Notes: generated by a model from the sequence alone, not told the origin. DNA of 64,000 bases from Dyella sp. AtDHG13 (GCF_003201105.1 NZ_QICJ01000018.1:1-64000); one strand, 5' to 3'; positions 45,801 to 55,184 are shown, counted from the stretch's first letter. Translations and numbers: made by a program.

Positions 45801-45830
45801 GCTTGGGGCGCAACGAAACCAACACCGCGC

Positions 45831-46625
45831 TCATGTATAAAAACTCCCCGCCAACGTCCCCAGCAGCAGCGTCCACCCATCCACCAGCACGAACAGCATG
45901 ATCTTGAACGGCAGCGAGATGATCGTCGGCGACACCATCATCATGCCCATCGACATCAGCACGCTGGCCACCACCAGGTCGATGATCAGGAACGGGATGA
46001 ACAGCAGGAAGCCCATCTGGAACGCGGTCTTCAGCTCGCTGGTGACGAAGGCCGGCATGGCCACGCGGAAGGGCACGTCGTCCTTGCTGGCATAGGGCTG
46101 CTCGTTGGCCAGGCGCGTGAACAGTTGCAGGTCCGCATCGCGCGTCTGGTCCAGCATGAAATGCTTGAACGGCGCAGCGGCGGCCGGCACGGCCTGCTCG
46201 GCGGACATCTGGCCGTCCATATAGGGCTTCACGCCGTCGGTATAGGCGTGGCTGAGCACCGGCGACATCACGAACAGCGTGAGGAACAGCGAAAGGCCCA
46301 GCAGGATCTGGTTGGACGGCGTGGACTGCGTGCCCAGCGCCTGCCGCAGGAAGCTCAGCACGATCATGATGCGCGTGAACGACGTCATCATCAGCAGCAC
46401 GGCCGGCAGCAGCGTGAGCACCGTCATCAGCGCCAGCAGCTGCAGCGACAGCGTCCAGTTCTGCGCGCCGCCCGGCGCGTTCTGCACGGTCAGCACCGGA
46501 ATACCGGCGCCCGAGGCGGGCATCTGCGGCATGGACGGCATGGCGGGCATGGCCGGCGCGGCCCAGGCCAGCCACGGGCTCATCAGCAGGATGGCCACGA
46601 GAATCCAGCGGAACGATTTCATCAC
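45831..46625 (-). CDS. fliP: FliP, flagellar export gate protein
   Basis: A 264-residue protein with a cleavable signal peptide (MMKSFRWILVAILLMSPWLAWA) and four membrane helices. The family motif is clear: LLALMTVLTLLPAVLLMMTSFTRIMIVLSFLRQALGTQSTPSNQ, with export-gate residues, then QMGFLLFIPFLIIDLVVASVLMSMGMMM. Its Met codons (46625, 46622) overlap the fliO stop. Confidence 0.97.
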   Translation of the reverse strand: MMKSFRWILVAILLMSPWLAWAAPAMPAMPSMPQMPASGAGIPVLTVQNAPGGAQNWTLSLQLLALMTVLTLLPAVLLMMTSFTRIMIVLSFLRQALGTQSTPSNQILLGLSLFLTLFVMSPVLSHAYTDGVKPYMDGQMSAEQAVPAAAAPFKHFMLDQTRDADLQLFTRLANEQPYASKDDVPFRVAMPAFVTSELKTAFQMGFLLFIPFLIIDLVVASVLMSMGMMMVSPTIISLPFKIMLFVLVDGWTLLLGTLAGSFYT

Positions 46626-47002
46626 TTGTGCTTCCAGCGGGCCAGCACGTCGCCGAACGGCGCGATCGGCGGTTGCGGACCGGCTTCCGGCGCGGGCGCC
46701 GTGCCTTCGTAGACGTGCAGCGTGCGCATGCCGCCCTGCCCCACGCCGATCAGCAGGCGCTTGCCGTCCGCATCGATCAGCATCAGGCGATCGCGCGCGC
46801 CCACCGCCATGGTTTCCACGCAGCGCATGCGGCGCCCGCCGGGCGTGGCGCGCGCCTGCAGGCGGCGGCTGAGCCAGCCGGCGGCGAAGATCAGCGCGAC
46901 GATGCCGGCCAGGCTCAGCAGCACGCGCACCAGTTCACCGCCAACGTTGATCTCCGGCGCCGCGGCGACCGGCAGGGCAAGGGCAAGGAACATCGAACTC
47001 AC
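46622..47002 (-). CDS. fliO: FliO, flagellar export assembly protein
   Basis: A 126-residue protein. An N-terminal signal-like segment (MSSMFLALALPVAAAPE) and one membrane helix (VLLSLAGIVALIFAAGWLSRRL) precede a small cytoplasmic domain (RRMRCVETMAVGARDRLMLIDADGKRLLIGVG). FliO helps FliP assemble. It overlaps fliN and fliP by four bases on each side. Confidence 0.92.
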   Translation of the reverse strand: MSSMFLALALPVAAAPEINVGGELVRVLLSLAGIVALIFAAGWLSRRLQARATPGGRRMRCVETMAVGARDRLMLIDADGKRLLIGVGQGGMRTLHVYEGTAPAPEAGPQPPIAPFGDVLARWKHK

Positions 47003-47340
47003 CGCAGCTTGCGCACGCGTTCGGCCGGACTGATCACGTCGGTGAGGCGGATGCCGAAGCGCTCGTTGATCACCACCACTTCGCCGTGCGCCACCAGCGT
47101 GCCGTTGACGAACACATCCAGCGGCTCGCCGGCGGAGCGGTCGAGTTCCACCACGGAGCCCTGGTTGAGCTGCAGCAGGTTGCGGATGCTGATGCGCGTG
47201 CGGCCCACTTCCATGGCGAGCGTGACCGGTACGTCGAGGATCATGTCGAGGTTGACTTCGGCGCCATCGCCCGGGGGGGCGTTGAGCTGGTCGAACTCGA
47301 CGCGCTGGGTGGCCGTGGCGGCGTCGTTGGGCGTGGTCAT
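46999..47340 (-). CDS. fliN: FliN, flagellar motor switch protein
   Basis: A 113-residue protein with the SpoA/SURF1-type fold (MILDVPVTLAMEVGRTRISIRNLLQLNQGSVVELDRSAGEPLDVFVNGTLVAHGEVVVI) and the C-terminal FGIRLTDVISPAERVRKL. It forms the C-ring with FliM and FliG and binds CheY-P. It overlaps fliM and fliO (ATGA). Confidence 0.97.
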   Translation of the reverse strand: MTTPNDAATATQRVEFDQLNAPPGDGAEVNLDMILDVPVTLAMEVGRTRISIRNLLQLNQGSVVELDRSAGEPLDVFVNGTLVAHGEVVVINERFGIRLTDVISPAERVRKLR

Positions 47341-48353
47341 GCGGGGTCGATCTCCAGGGTGGTTTCCGTCGACAGGCGCACTTCGCGGCGGCCGGTCGGC
47401 GTGTGGAAGCGGATGGCCGTGCGGCCGTTGTTCTGGCCGTAGACGCCGCGGAAGATCGGCACGTCTTCCGCGAACACGGTGCTCAGTTCAGGCAACTGGA
47501 TGGGGATGACGTCGCCCGGGCGAAGGCGCAGGAAGTCGCCGATGTTGATGCGCGTTTCGAGCAGCAGCGAGCTGAGCTCCACTTCCGCGTCCAGTACTTC
47601 GTCCTGCAGCATTTCGGCCCAGCGGTGGTCGCGATCCACGCGATCGCTCTGCACGCCGGCGTCCAGCAGCGTGCGGATCGGTTCGACCATGGCGTACGGC
47701 AGGGTCAGGTGGATTTCACCGCCACCACCATCCAGCTCGATATGGAACTTCGACACCACCACCGTTTCGGTGGGGCTCACGATATTGGCGAACTGCGGAT
47801 TGATCTCCGAGTTGAGGTACTCGAAGTTCAGCGGCAGCACCGGCGACCACGCCTCCACCATCGCGGCGAACAGCTCGGTCAGCATGATCTGGATGACGCG
47901 GTTTTCGGTCGGCGTGAAATCGCGGCCTTCGATGCGCGCATGGAAGCGCCCGTCGCCACCGAAGAAATTGTCGATGACGGTGAACACCAGGCGCGGCTCC
48001 ATCACCACCAGCGCGGTGCCGCGCAGCGGCTTGATGCGCACCAGGTTGAGGTTGCTCGGCACGGCCAGGCCGTGCACGTACTCCGCGAACTTGAGCATCT
48101 TCACGCCCAGCACCGACACCTCGCAGGTCTTGCGCAGCACGCCGAACACCGCGGTGCGGAAGAAGCGCGCGAAACGGTCGTTGACCATTTCCAGGGTCGG
48201 CAGGCGACCGCGCACGATGCGATCCTGCTGCGTGAAGTCATAGGAGATCACCGCATCGGGCGGCAACGGTTCGTCGTTGCCCGTCTCGACGGCGCCACCT
48301 TCCACGCCGTTGATCAGGGCATCGATTTCTTCCTGTGAAAGCAGGTCGCTCAT
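47337..48353 (-). CDS. fliM: FliM, flagellar motor switch protein
   Basis: A 338-residue protein. The N-terminal LSQEEIDALINGVE is the CheY-P-binding peptide. The middle domain contacts FliG (including the GG-type loop FFGGDGRFH), and the C-terminal domain is FliN-like. It is 13 bp after fliL and overlaps fliN. Confidence 0.97.
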   Translation of the reverse strand: MSDLLSQEEIDALINGVEGGAVETGNDEPLPPDAVISYDFTQQDRIVRGRLPTLEMVNDRFARFFRTAVFGVLRKTCEVSVLGVKMLKFAEYVHGLAVPSNLNLVRIKPLRGTALVVMEPRLVFTVIDNFFGGDGRFHARIEGRDFTPTENRVIQIMLTELFAAMVEAWSPVLPLNFEYLNSEINPQFANIVSPTETVVVSKFHIELDGGGGEIHLTLPYAMVEPIRTLLDAGVQSDRVDRDHRWAEMLQDEVLDAEVELSSLLLETRINIGDFLRLRPGDVIPIQLPELSTVFAEDVPIFRGVYGQNNGRTAIRFHTPTGRREVRLSTETTLEIDPA

Positions 48354-48366
48354 CGGCGCGGTTCCG

Positions 48367-48867
48367 TCACTGCATCACGAAACTGGTGAAATACAGCGCT
48401 TCCACGCCCGGACGCCCCAGGCGCTTCTCGAGGATCTTGCGCACCGCATCCAACGCCTGCGCCTGCAATTTCTGCTTGCCGGCGGCGTCGCTGAGGATGG
48501 TGTAGTCCTGGCTGCTGAACAGCATGACCAGCGCATTGCGGATCACCGGATCGGCATCCTTGGCGGCCGCCAGCGCGGCGGCGTCGTGCGACATCAGGCT
48601 CACGCCCACCTGCAGGAAGCGCATGGACTGGTCGTCCTTGAAATTGACGACGAACGGCGGATCCAGCGTGAGGTACTGCTCCTGCTGCGACAACACCACC
48701 TTCGGACCTTCCTGCGTGGCGGCGTGCGCACCGTTGCGCGCGTTCATCACCAGGTAGCCCGACACGCCAGCCATGGCGAGCATCGCCACGCCCATGATCA
48801 CGACGACCTTGTTCGTCCCCTTCTTCGGCGCCACCGCCGTGCTTTCAGCTTGCTCGTTCTGAGCCAT
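48367..48867 (-). CDS. fliL: FliL, basal-body-associated stator support protein
   Basis: A 166-residue protein with one N-terminal membrane helix (KVVVIMGVAMLAMAGVSGYLVM) and a periplasmic stomatin-like domain (LDPPFVVNFKDD, RFLQVGVSLMSHD, RNALVMLFSSQDYTIL, VEALYFTSFVMQ). It supports stator function under load. It is the first gene of the fliL-flhA operon, 69 bp downstream of a sigma-54-like promoter. The longer frame upstream of the Met at 48867 has no family support. Confidence 0.94.
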   Translation of the reverse strand: MAQNEQAESTAVAPKKGTNKVVVIMGVAMLAMAGVSGYLVMNARNGAHAATQEGPKVVLSQQEQYLTLDPPFVVNFKDDQSMRFLQVGVSLMSHDAAALAAAKDADPVIRNALVMLFSSQDYTILSDAAGKQKLQAQALDAVRKILEKRLGRPGVEALYFTSFVMQ

Positions 48868-48935
48868 GCGTATCCCGATCCCTATCAATGTGCAGACGTC
48901 GGCCATCCACTCGGGAATGGCGCATGACCTCTGAT

Positions 48936-48951
48936 AGCAAACGGCGTGCCA
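48936..48951 (-). promoter_or_regulatory. Sigma-54 promoter for the fliL operon
   Basis: The minus strand reads TGGCACGCCGTTTGCT, a full match to TGGCAC-N5-TTGCT with the invariant GG and GC ten bases apart. The predicted start is near 48925, about 58 bases before the fliL ATG. FleQ, encoded at 57522-58970, is the likely activator. Confidence 0.88.
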
Positions 48952-49107
48952 TCGATGGGAAGCGTTGGTGTGGCTGGGTTTGCTAGGCCGGGAACGGAAA
49001 AGCGGCGCTTTATTGACGCCTGTCGAAGATCGGGCGTGACGGGGGGATGGCGGTTGACGGAAGGTTGTCGCGGGGGCGCGCGATGGGGCGTCGAGCAAGC
49101 TCTGGGT

Positions 49108-49276
49108 CCCCTCCCCTTCGGGGCACGCCAGGGGTAGCCACGGATGGCTGCTGCTTTGAGGAGCGAGGAGAGGGTTGGGGTGAGGGGGGCGCCTCACGGT
49201 TTCAATCTTTAGCGTCATCCCGCTTTAGCCGTCATCCCGGCGCAGGCCGGAGGCGCTTTTCAACAGCCGAAGGGCT
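49108..49276. repeat. Dispersed repeat cluster downstream of the fliL promoter
   Basis: 49108-49187 repeats the 45561-45645 sequence (CTCCCCTTCGGGGCACGCC ... GAGAGGGTTGGGGTGAG). 49203-49260 holds degenerate GTCATCCC copies (CTTTAGCGTCATCCCGC, TTTAGCCGTCATCCCGGCG). An inverted copy of the last parts is at 50308-50383. Confidence 0.7.
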
Positions 49277-49282
49277 GGTCAT

Positions 49283-49438
49283 CCAGTGACTTTGCGCTCG
49301 GTTGTCGCGTGGCGGTGATTAGCGTCTTCGTGCGCTTCCGCGACCTGGCCGCCTACGCGGCGGGCGTTTCGATCGTCTGCCGACGCTCGAGTCACTTTTC
49401 TTTTGCTGGCCCAAAAGAAAAGTAACCCAAAGAAAATG
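49283..49438. repeat. Left arm of a large inverted repeat (fliL-fliK gap)
   Basis: The sequence CCAGTGACTTTG..., TGTCGCGTGGCGGTGATT, CGCGACCTGGCCGCCTACG and the AAAAGAAAAGTAACCCAAAG hairpin recur in inverted orientation at 50155-50307. The segment also carries its own stem-loop, ACTTTTCTTTTG-CTGGCC-CAAAAGAAAAGT. This kind of element is common in xanthomonad genomes (from memory) and does not code for protein. Confidence 0.75.
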
Positions 49439-49775
49439 GCCTATAGAGCCAACGCTCGCAGCATCCCGTAGGGATAAGCCCGAACGGCTGAGGAATCGTG
49501 TGACTTGGCAACCTTCGCCGCTACACAGCGGGTAGTTCGGAGCGCTTCGCAACGCGCCGTGGAGCAGAGGGCTTAAAGCAGCTCGCGCTACGCTTCCCGA
49601 CCGCTGAGGTTGGGTAAAGAGAACGCTACGCTTCCCGACCCGCGAGGAGAACTCGCCATCTCGCGGCAAGTCATCCCCGTAGCGCGATGCTCTACTTCCT
49701 CAGCACCATATTCCAACACGGCACCTCATTTCAGCTCTTAGAGCCTGTTCAAAATCTCGCGTGAGCACATATTTC

Positions 49776-49880
49776 TCCTCACCGTCATCCCCGCGAAAGC
49801 GGGGATCCAGCGACTTTACTCGCTGCGAGAAGGCTTTAAAGACACTGGATCCCCGCTTTCGCGGGGATGACGGTGAGGGA
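49776..49880. repeat. Dispersed GTCATCCCCGC element inside the fliL-fliK gap
   Basis: Near-perfect inverted ends (CTCACCGTCATCCCCGCG and CGCGGGGATGACGGTGAG). The flank GCCTGTTCAAAATCTCGCGTG (49744-49764) also appears, inverted, at 28918-28940 next to the hairpin at 28867. So the mobile unit may be longer than the inner palindrome. Confidence 0.8.
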
Positions 49881-50154
49881 GCAGGCATTGCCTCGGAGAT
49901 TTTGGACGGGATCCAACGCAGGCGCTGCGCGCCTGCCACGACGCGATGTGCCGCGCAGCGGCACGAGCCGTCGGCTCTCGCTCTTGATCTTCCGGGCCCC
50001 GTATAAGGTGGCGGGCGGGTGGAGATCAGGCCCCGCAGGGGTGCCTGGCAGGACGCCAGGCACTTTTCGTCGGGGCAGGATGCCCCGTCGAAAAGCCCGT
50101 AACCCGTCCGCGAACCTATCGGGCTTTGCCCGATAGGCGCCGATTCCGGGGGGC

Positions 50155-50307
50155 CCTTCTCTTTGGTTACTTTCTCTTGGGCAAGCAAGAGAAAGTAACC
50201 CGGCCTCCGGCAGGAGGTCGGAACGCTCGCCGCGTAGGCGGCCAGGTCGCGGGAACGCACGAAGACGCCAATCACCGCCACGCGACAGCCAAAAGCAAAG
50301 TCACTGG
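50155..50307. repeat. Right arm of the large inverted repeat (fliL-fliK gap)
   Basis: Inverted partner of 49283-49438. The part matching GTGGCGGTGATT..CGCGACCTGGCCGCCTACGCGGCG is almost identical; the hairpin part (GTTACTTTCTCTTG-GGCAAG-CAAGAGAAAGTAAC) differs but keeps base pairing. The outer flanks 50308-50383 pair with 49168-49260. Between the arms (49440-50150) I see no gene, only further repeats such as a duplicated GCTACGCTTCCCGACC near 49588 and 49625 and the hairpin AACCTATCGGG-CTTTG-CCCGATAGG near 50115. Confidence 0.75.
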
Positions 50308-50416
50308 ATTCCTGCCTTCGCAGGAATGACGGCTAAAGAATGAAACGCTGAGGCAAGCACCCACCCCTCACCCCAACCCTCTCCCCGCCGGGGAGAGGGA
50401 GAAAAAGCGTGCTACG

Positions 50417-51601
50417 TCAGGCAAACATATCCACCAACCCAACCGCCTTCACCACCGGCGCAACCACCGAAGCCACCTCACCCGCGACCTCACCCAACCC
50501 ACTCTCCCCACCCGACGAAGAGCCCCCCGAACTCCCCGCCTGCGGCGAACCCGAATTCCCCTGCCCCACCTGCGCCTGCCCCAGCGACAGGCCGTGGTGG
50601 GCCAGCATCGAATCCAATTGCGTGAGCGTCTGCTGCACCGCATGCACGGCTTGCGGATGCTGCGCGATGAAAGCCACGTCGACGTGGTCCTGCTTCACGC
50701 TCACCTTGACGTCGAGTTCGCCAAGGTCTTCCGGATGCAGGCGGATGCGGGCTTCCTTGACGTCCTGGCCGCCGAGCCAGGTGACCTGCTGGCTCAGTTC
50801 CTGGCCGAACGCGGGCGAGCCCACGCTGGATTGCATGGTCAACACGTGCGCCGCGGGCGTAGCTGCCGCGTTCTGCTGCACGGCGGGCTGTGGTGCCGCG
50901 GCGGTGGCGGCGAGGTTTTTCAGGGCTTCGAGCGGGTCGCTGCCGTCGTCCTGTTTCGACGGTGCCGCCGTCAACGTCTGCAGGGCCGCGGCAAATGCAT
51001 CGCCCTTGGCGTTCTGCGTGGCGGTGGCAACGTCGGTGTCGCCGTCGTCATCCGCGCCTTGCGCGAGCGTGGACAGGCTCTTGTCTTGGATGCCGTCCAT
51101 GGCCTTGGTGAACTCGTTGGTGGCTGCCGTCGGTGCGTGCGCCTGCATCGCGCCGAGCAGCGACAAGCCGGCCGGGGTGGCCGGCAAGGTAGCGATGGCT
51201 GAAGTGCCGGCAGTCGCGCCGGACGTGTCGCCACTGTCGTCGGTATCCGTGGATACCGCGGACGGAGCGGCGGATGCCGGCACGCTCTGGCCCAGCAGGG
51301 CGAGCATCGCGGCGGTGGCGTCGGGCGTGGGCGGCGTCGACTTGTCGTCGTCCTTGGCGCCCGTCTTGCCCTTGGTCTGTGCCTGCGGCTGCGACGAAGC
51401 CGACGCCGTTTTGGCCGATGGCTGTTTCGCCGGCGCGGGCTGCGCCGGTTCGTCCTGCCGCGTCCACTGGCGATGCGCCTGTTGCAGCGGCTTGCTGAAA
51501 TCCTGGCTGCTGTCGCCGGACGAACCTGCACCGTGGCTGCTCGCGTTGCTCGGCGTGCTGACGGGCGGTGTGTTGGCCATCAAGGCTACGGGGGGCGTCA
51601 T
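50417..51601 (-). CDS. fliK: FliK, flagellar hook-length control protein
   Basis: A 394-residue protein. The first ~270 residues are Ala/Ser/Thr/Gln-rich and disordered, as expected for the secreted ruler. The C-terminal switch domain shows the family core WLGGQDVKEARIRLHPEDLGELDVKVSVKQDHVDVAF and LTQLDSMLAHHGLSL, then a Ser/Gly-rich end. AGGAGG stands seven bases before the ATG at 51601. It ends the fliEFGHIJK operon, 34 bp after fliJ. Confidence 0.93.
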   Translation of the reverse strand: MTPPVALMANTPPVSTPSNASSHGAGSSGDSSQDFSKPLQQAHRQWTRQDEPAQPAPAKQPSAKTASASSQPQAQTKGKTGAKDDDKSTPPTPDATAAMLALLGQSVPASAAPSAVSTDTDDSGDTSGATAGTSAIATLPATPAGLSLLGAMQAHAPTAATNEFTKAMDGIQDKSLSTLAQGADDDGDTDVATATQNAKGDAFAAALQTLTAAPSKQDDGSDPLEALKNLAATAAAPQPAVQQNAAATPAAHVLTMQSSVGSPAFGQELSQQVTWLGGQDVKEARIRLHPEDLGELDVKVSVKQDHVDVAFIAQHPQAVHAVQQTLTQLDSMLAHHGLSLGQAQVGQGNSGSPQAGSSGGSSSGGESGLGEVAGEVASVVAPVVKAVGLVDMFA

Positions 51602-51635
51602 ACGGTGGCCTCCTGGAAGATATTTTGGGTCGTCG

Positions 51636-52070
51636 TCATGGCAAGCCCCGGGTGGGTCGACGGTGCTGCATGCGCTCGTCGATCTCGGCCTGCTCGCGGC
51701 GTTCCTCGCTCTTTCGTTCCTGCTCGCGGTAGCGGTCGATCACGCTGCCCAGCGCCTGCTCGCGCGCGTGGGCTTCGCGCCACTGGTTGCGGGCGCCATC
51801 GAGATGGCGGCGCTGGCGCGCGACTTCGTTGACCTGCTGGGCGATGACCTGGTCGATGCGTTCGACGAACTGGCGGCGATTGAGCAGCGCGCTCACGCTC
51901 ACGCCGCCCTGCGTGTCGGCGTATTCGGCGCGGTACTTGCGCAATTCTTCCAGCTGCTGTTCCGCCTTGGCGAGCTTCTGCTGTTGCTCGGCCAGGCGCT
52001 GCATGGCGGCCTCCTGGCGTTCGTGCGCCAGGTCGGCGGCGGGCTGCAGGCGGTTGGCGCGGGATGTCAC
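51636..52070 (-). CDS. fliJ: FliJ, flagellar export chaperone/ATPase stalk protein
   Basis: A 144-residue, charged, all-helical coiled coil ([42 protein letters not shown]). It bridges the FliI ATPase and FlhA. The start is a GTG at 52070 overlapping the fliI stop (GTGA); the product begins [16 protein letters not shown], which is the usual FliJ opening. Much longer upstream frames overlap fliI and are not used. Confidence 0.93.
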   Translation of the reverse strand: MTSRANRLQPAADLAHERQEAAMQRLAEQQQKLAKAEQQLEELRKYRAEYADTQGGVSVSALLNRRQFVERIDQVIAQQVNEVARQRRHLDGARNQWREAHAREQALGSVIDRYREQERKSEERREQAEIDERMQHRRPTRGLP

Positions 52071-53431
52071 GGCGTGCCTCCGGCGGTCAGCGATTCGAGC
52101 GCGCCGATGGCGTCGGCGAGCGTGGTCGGCGCGTCCACTTCCTGCTGCAGGAAGTCGCGCAGCTTCGGCCACATGGCGATGGCGTGGTCCACCTGCGGAT
52201 CGGAGCCTTTCTGGTACGCGCCCACGGCGATCAGGTCGCGCTGCTGGCGGTAGGCGGAATAGATCTGGCGAAAACGCTGCGCGGCGCGCAGATGTTCGCG
52301 CTGCACCACGGCCGGCATCACGCGGCTGATCGACGCCTCGATGTCGATGGCCGGGTAATGTCCCGCTTCGGCCAGGTCGCGCGAAAGCACGATATGGCCG
52401 TCCAGGATCGCGCGCGATGCGTCGGCGATGGGATCGTGGCGATAGTCGTCGCCTTCGGTGAGCACGGTGTAGAACGCGGTGATGGAACCGCGCCCCTCCG
52501 CGTCGTTGCCGGCGCGCTCCACCAGCGCGGGCAGCATGGCGAACACGGAGGGCGGATAGCCCTTGGTGGCCGGCGGTTCGCCGATGGCCAGGGCGATTTC
52601 GCGCTGCGCCTGGGCGTAGCGCGTGATCGAATCCATCAGCAGCAGCACGCGCTGGCCGCGATCGCGGAACCATTCGGCGATGGCGGTGGCGTACTGCGCG
52701 CCACGCAGGCGCTTGAGCGGCGGCGCGTCGGCCGGCGCGGCGACGATCACCGAGCGGGCACGGCCTTCCGCGCCCAGCGTGTGTTCGACGAATTCCTTCA
52801 CTTCGCGGCCGCGCTCACCGATCAGGCCCACCACCACCACGTCGGCATCGGTGTAGCGCGTCATCATGCCGAGCAAGGTGGACTTGCCCACGCCCGAGCC
52901 GGCGAACAGGCCCAGTCGCTGGCCGCGCCCCACCGTGAGCATGGCGTTGATGGCACGCACGCCGGTATCGAGCGGCGTGTCGATGGGTTTGCGCGCCATC
53001 GGGTTGATCGGTTCGTTCTTCAGCAGCGCGTGTTCGTCGACGTCGAGCGGCCCCAGGCCGTCAAGCGGGATGCCATCGGCGCCGACCACGCGGCCCAGCA
53101 ATGCGTGCCCCACGGGCAGGCCGCTGGTATGCGCGCAGGGGCGCACGCGTGCGTTCGGCAGCACGCCGTGCATTTCGGTCACGGGCATCAGCAGCAGGCG
53201 TTCATCGGCGAAGCCGACGACTTCGGTATCCAGTTCGCTGCCATCGGCGGTGGTGACCATGCAGCGTGCGCCCAGCGGCGCTTCGCAGCCTTCCGCTTCC
53301 AGCGTGAGCCCCACCACGCGGCGCAGGCGGCCTTCCACGGTGAGCGTGCGCGCGCCGATGGCGCGCTGGCGACGGCGGGCCAGTCGCTCCTGCCACAGCG
53401 TGCTGCGCGGGGAGCCCGGCTGCGCGTTCAT
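52067..53431 (-). CDS. fliI: FliI, flagellum-specific ATPase
   Basis: A 454-residue F1-beta-like ATPase. Walker A is [12 protein letters not shown] at about 174-185; [34 protein letters not shown] (Walker B) and [15 protein letters not shown] follow in family order. It releases substrates from chaperones at the export gate. Overlaps fliH (ATGA) and fliJ (GTGA). Confidence 0.98.
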   Translation of the reverse strand: MNAQPGSPRSTLWQERLARRRQRAIGARTLTVEGRLRRVVGLTLEAEGCEAPLGARCMVTTADGSELDTEVVGFADERLLLMPVTEMHGVLPNARVRPCAHTSGLPVGHALLGRVVGADGIPLDGLGPLDVDEHALLKNEPINPMARKPIDTPLDTGVRAINAMLTVGRGQRLGLFAGSGVGKSTLLGMMTRYTDADVVVVGLIGERGREVKEFVEHTLGAEGRARSVIVAAPADAPPLKRLRGAQYATAIAEWFRDRGQRVLLLMDSITRYAQAQREIALAIGEPPATKGYPPSVFAMLPALVERAGNDAEGRGSITAFYTVLTEGDDYRHDPIADASRAILDGHIVLSRDLAEAGHYPAIDIEASISRVMPAVVQREHLRAAQRFRQIYSAYRQQRDLIAVGAYQKGSDPQVDHAIAMWPKLRDFLQQEVDAPTTLADAIGALESLTAGGTP

Positions 53432-54078
53432 CCGCGCACCTCGTCGGCATCTTCGTCGGTTTCGTCCGCTTCGGCGCCGAGCACGGCGTCGACCACGGCG
53501 GCGAGCCGCGTTTCCACGCGTGCGTCCAGGCGCGAGCGCTCGCTTTCCAGCAGGCAGTCGCCGCGCTGCAGGCTGTTGTCGGGCAGCAGCTGCCAGTGCG
53601 ATTCGGCCATGTCCAGCGAACGCAACAGCGCAAGGTCATCCGGATGCAGTCGCACGCGCAGGTTGCCCGATGCGGAGGGCAGCGCCAGCGCGGCCTGTCG
53701 CACGGCTTCCACCACAAGGTCCGGCGCGGTGCGCAGTTCGTGCGAGATCACCTGCCGCGCCACCGTCATGGCCAGGCGCGTCAATTCCAGTTCCACCAGT
53801 TCGTCCATGCTGCGCAGGGGACGCGCGGCGGATTCCAGCAGCGCATCCAGCCGCGCCATGCGTTCGTGCAGCACGGTGCGCGCTTCGGCCATGCCCTGGG
53901 CTAAGCCGGCGGCGTAGCCTTCGTCGCGCGCCTGCTGTTCCAGCGCTTCCAGGTCGCGCACGGTGGGCTGCTGCGCCGGTTCGGCCGGTGCCGGTTCGGG
54001 CGTGGACGGCTCACCGATTTCCGGTGGAAGCCAGCGTTCAAAGGCCTGCCAGTCGTCCCTGTTCATCACGGCGCTCAT
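53428..54078 (-). CDS. fliH: FliH, regulator of the FliI ATPase
   Basis: A 216-residue protein. The N-terminal segment has the Trp-containing opening seen in FliH ([15 protein letters not shown]), a Pro/Glu-rich part and a helix with small-residue periodicity ([17 protein letters not shown]). The C-terminal domain ([39 protein letters not shown]) is the FliI-binding, V-ATPase-subunit-E-like part. Overlaps fliG and fliI by four bases. Confidence 0.93.
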   Translation of the reverse strand: MSAVMNRDDWQAFERWLPPEIGEPSTPEPAPAEPAQQPTVRDLEALEQQARDEGYAAGLAQGMAEARTVLHERMARLDALLESAARPLRSMDELVELELTRLAMTVARQVISHELRTAPDLVVEAVRQAALALPSASGNLRVRLHPDDLALLRSLDMAESHWQLLPDNSLQRGDCLLESERSRLDARVETRLAAVVDAVLGAEADETDEDADEVRG

Positions 54079-55088
54079 GCCACCAGCTCGTCACCCGTGC
54101 CGGAAAGATTGATCGCGCCCGAATCGGCCAGCTTGCGCGCGATGCCCAGCACTTCCTTCTGCGCCGCATCGACTTCGCTCAGGCGGACGGGGCCGGACAC
54201 TTCCAGGTCGTCGCGCAGCATGTCGGCCGCGCGCTTGGACATGTTGGCGAAGATCTTTTCGCGCACGCCCGGCTCCGCGCCCTTGAGCGCGGTGACGAGG
54301 CGCGCCGTCGGCACTTCGCGCAGCAGCGTCTGCATGCTGCGGTCGTCCAGTTCGGCCAAGTCTTCGAACACGAACATCAGTTCCTCGATGCGGCCGCTCA
54401 GGCCTGCGTCGTGGCTGCGGATGGCCGCCATCAGCTCGTTCTCGCGACTGGTTTCCATCGCGTTGAGGATGTTGGCCGCCGCCTTCAGCCCGCCCACGCT
54501 GGCGGACTTGAGCTTCTTGGTGTTACCGCCGGAGAACTGGCGCTCCATGATTTCGTCCAGCTCGTTCAACGCATGCGGCTGCACGCCGTCGAGCGTGGCG
54601 ATGCGCATCACCGCATCGCTGCGCGTGCGCGGCGGCAGGTAGCCGATGACTTCGGCGGCCTGGTCGGGTTCGAGATGCGCCAGCACCAGCGCGATGATCT
54701 GCGGATGCTCCTGGCCGATCATCTCGGCGATGGCGCGGCTCTCCATCCACTTGAGCGATTCCAGGCCCTTGCTGGTGCGGCCGAGCAGGATGCGGTCGAT
54801 CAGGCCGCCGGCCTTGTTCTCGCCCAGCGCGTTGACCAGGATCTTGCGGATGTATTCCTCGGTGCCCACGCCCAGCGCGGTGTGGCGCCCCATGTCCTCG
54901 TTGAGGCGGGCGAGCACCTGTTCCACCTGCTCGCGCGTGACGTTGGACATGCTGGCCATGGCCGTGCCCACCGCCTGCACGTCGCGTGCGCTCAGGTGCT
55001 TGAGCACTTCGGCCGCGTCCTGCTCGCCCAGCGTGAGCAGCAGGATGGCCGCGCGCTGCGCGCCGCCGATTTGCGTTTCTGTCTTCAT
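54075..55088 (-). CDS. fliG: FliG, flagellar motor switch protein
   Basis: A 337-residue rotor protein with three ARM-like domains. The N-terminal domain binds FliF, the middle has EHPQIIALVLAHLEPDQAAEVI (EHPQ motif for FliM), and the C-terminal domain carries the charged torque helix (FANMSKRAADMLRDDLEVSGPVRLSEV). It is 96 bp after fliF and overlaps fliH (ATGA). Confidence 0.98.
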   Translation of the reverse strand: MKTETQIGGAQRAAILLLTLGEQDAAEVLKHLSARDVQAVGTAMASMSNVTREQVEQVLARLNEDMGRHTALGVGTEEYIRKILVNALGENKAGGLIDRILLGRTSKGLESLKWMESRAIAEMIGQEHPQIIALVLAHLEPDQAAEVIGYLPPRTRSDAVMRIATLDGVQPHALNELDEIMERQFSGGNTKKLKSASVGGLKAAANILNAMETSRENELMAAIRSHDAGLSGRIEELMFVFEDLAELDDRSMQTLLREVPTARLVTALKGAEPGVREKIFANMSKRAADMLRDDLEVSGPVRLSEVDAAQKEVLGIARKLADSGAINLSGTGDELVA

Positions 55089-55184
55089 GATGCGTTCCGC
55101 CCGCTAACCTGCCGTGCCGTGGCCGGCCGAAGATGTGCGCCGTGCGCGTGAAACCGTTGGCGGCGATGTGCCGCGAGTGCGCGA

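Noticed and set aside
49319-49669. Second possible gene in the fliL-fliK gap
   Set aside because: It overlaps the left arm of the inverted repeat and its AAAAGAAAAG hairpin; no ribosome-binding site or domain is seen.
49700-50281. Possible gene in the fliL-fliK gap (minus strand)
   Set aside because: The frame runs through three dispersed repeats, and the peptide (for example SPRKRGSSVFKAF) is the usual translation of the GTCATCCCCGC repeat. It is better read as repeat DNA.
51636-52673. Longer fliJ start upstream
   Set aside because: The extension lies entirely within fliI and is Arg/His-rich. The GTG at 52070 overlapping the fliI stop gives the normal FliJ length.
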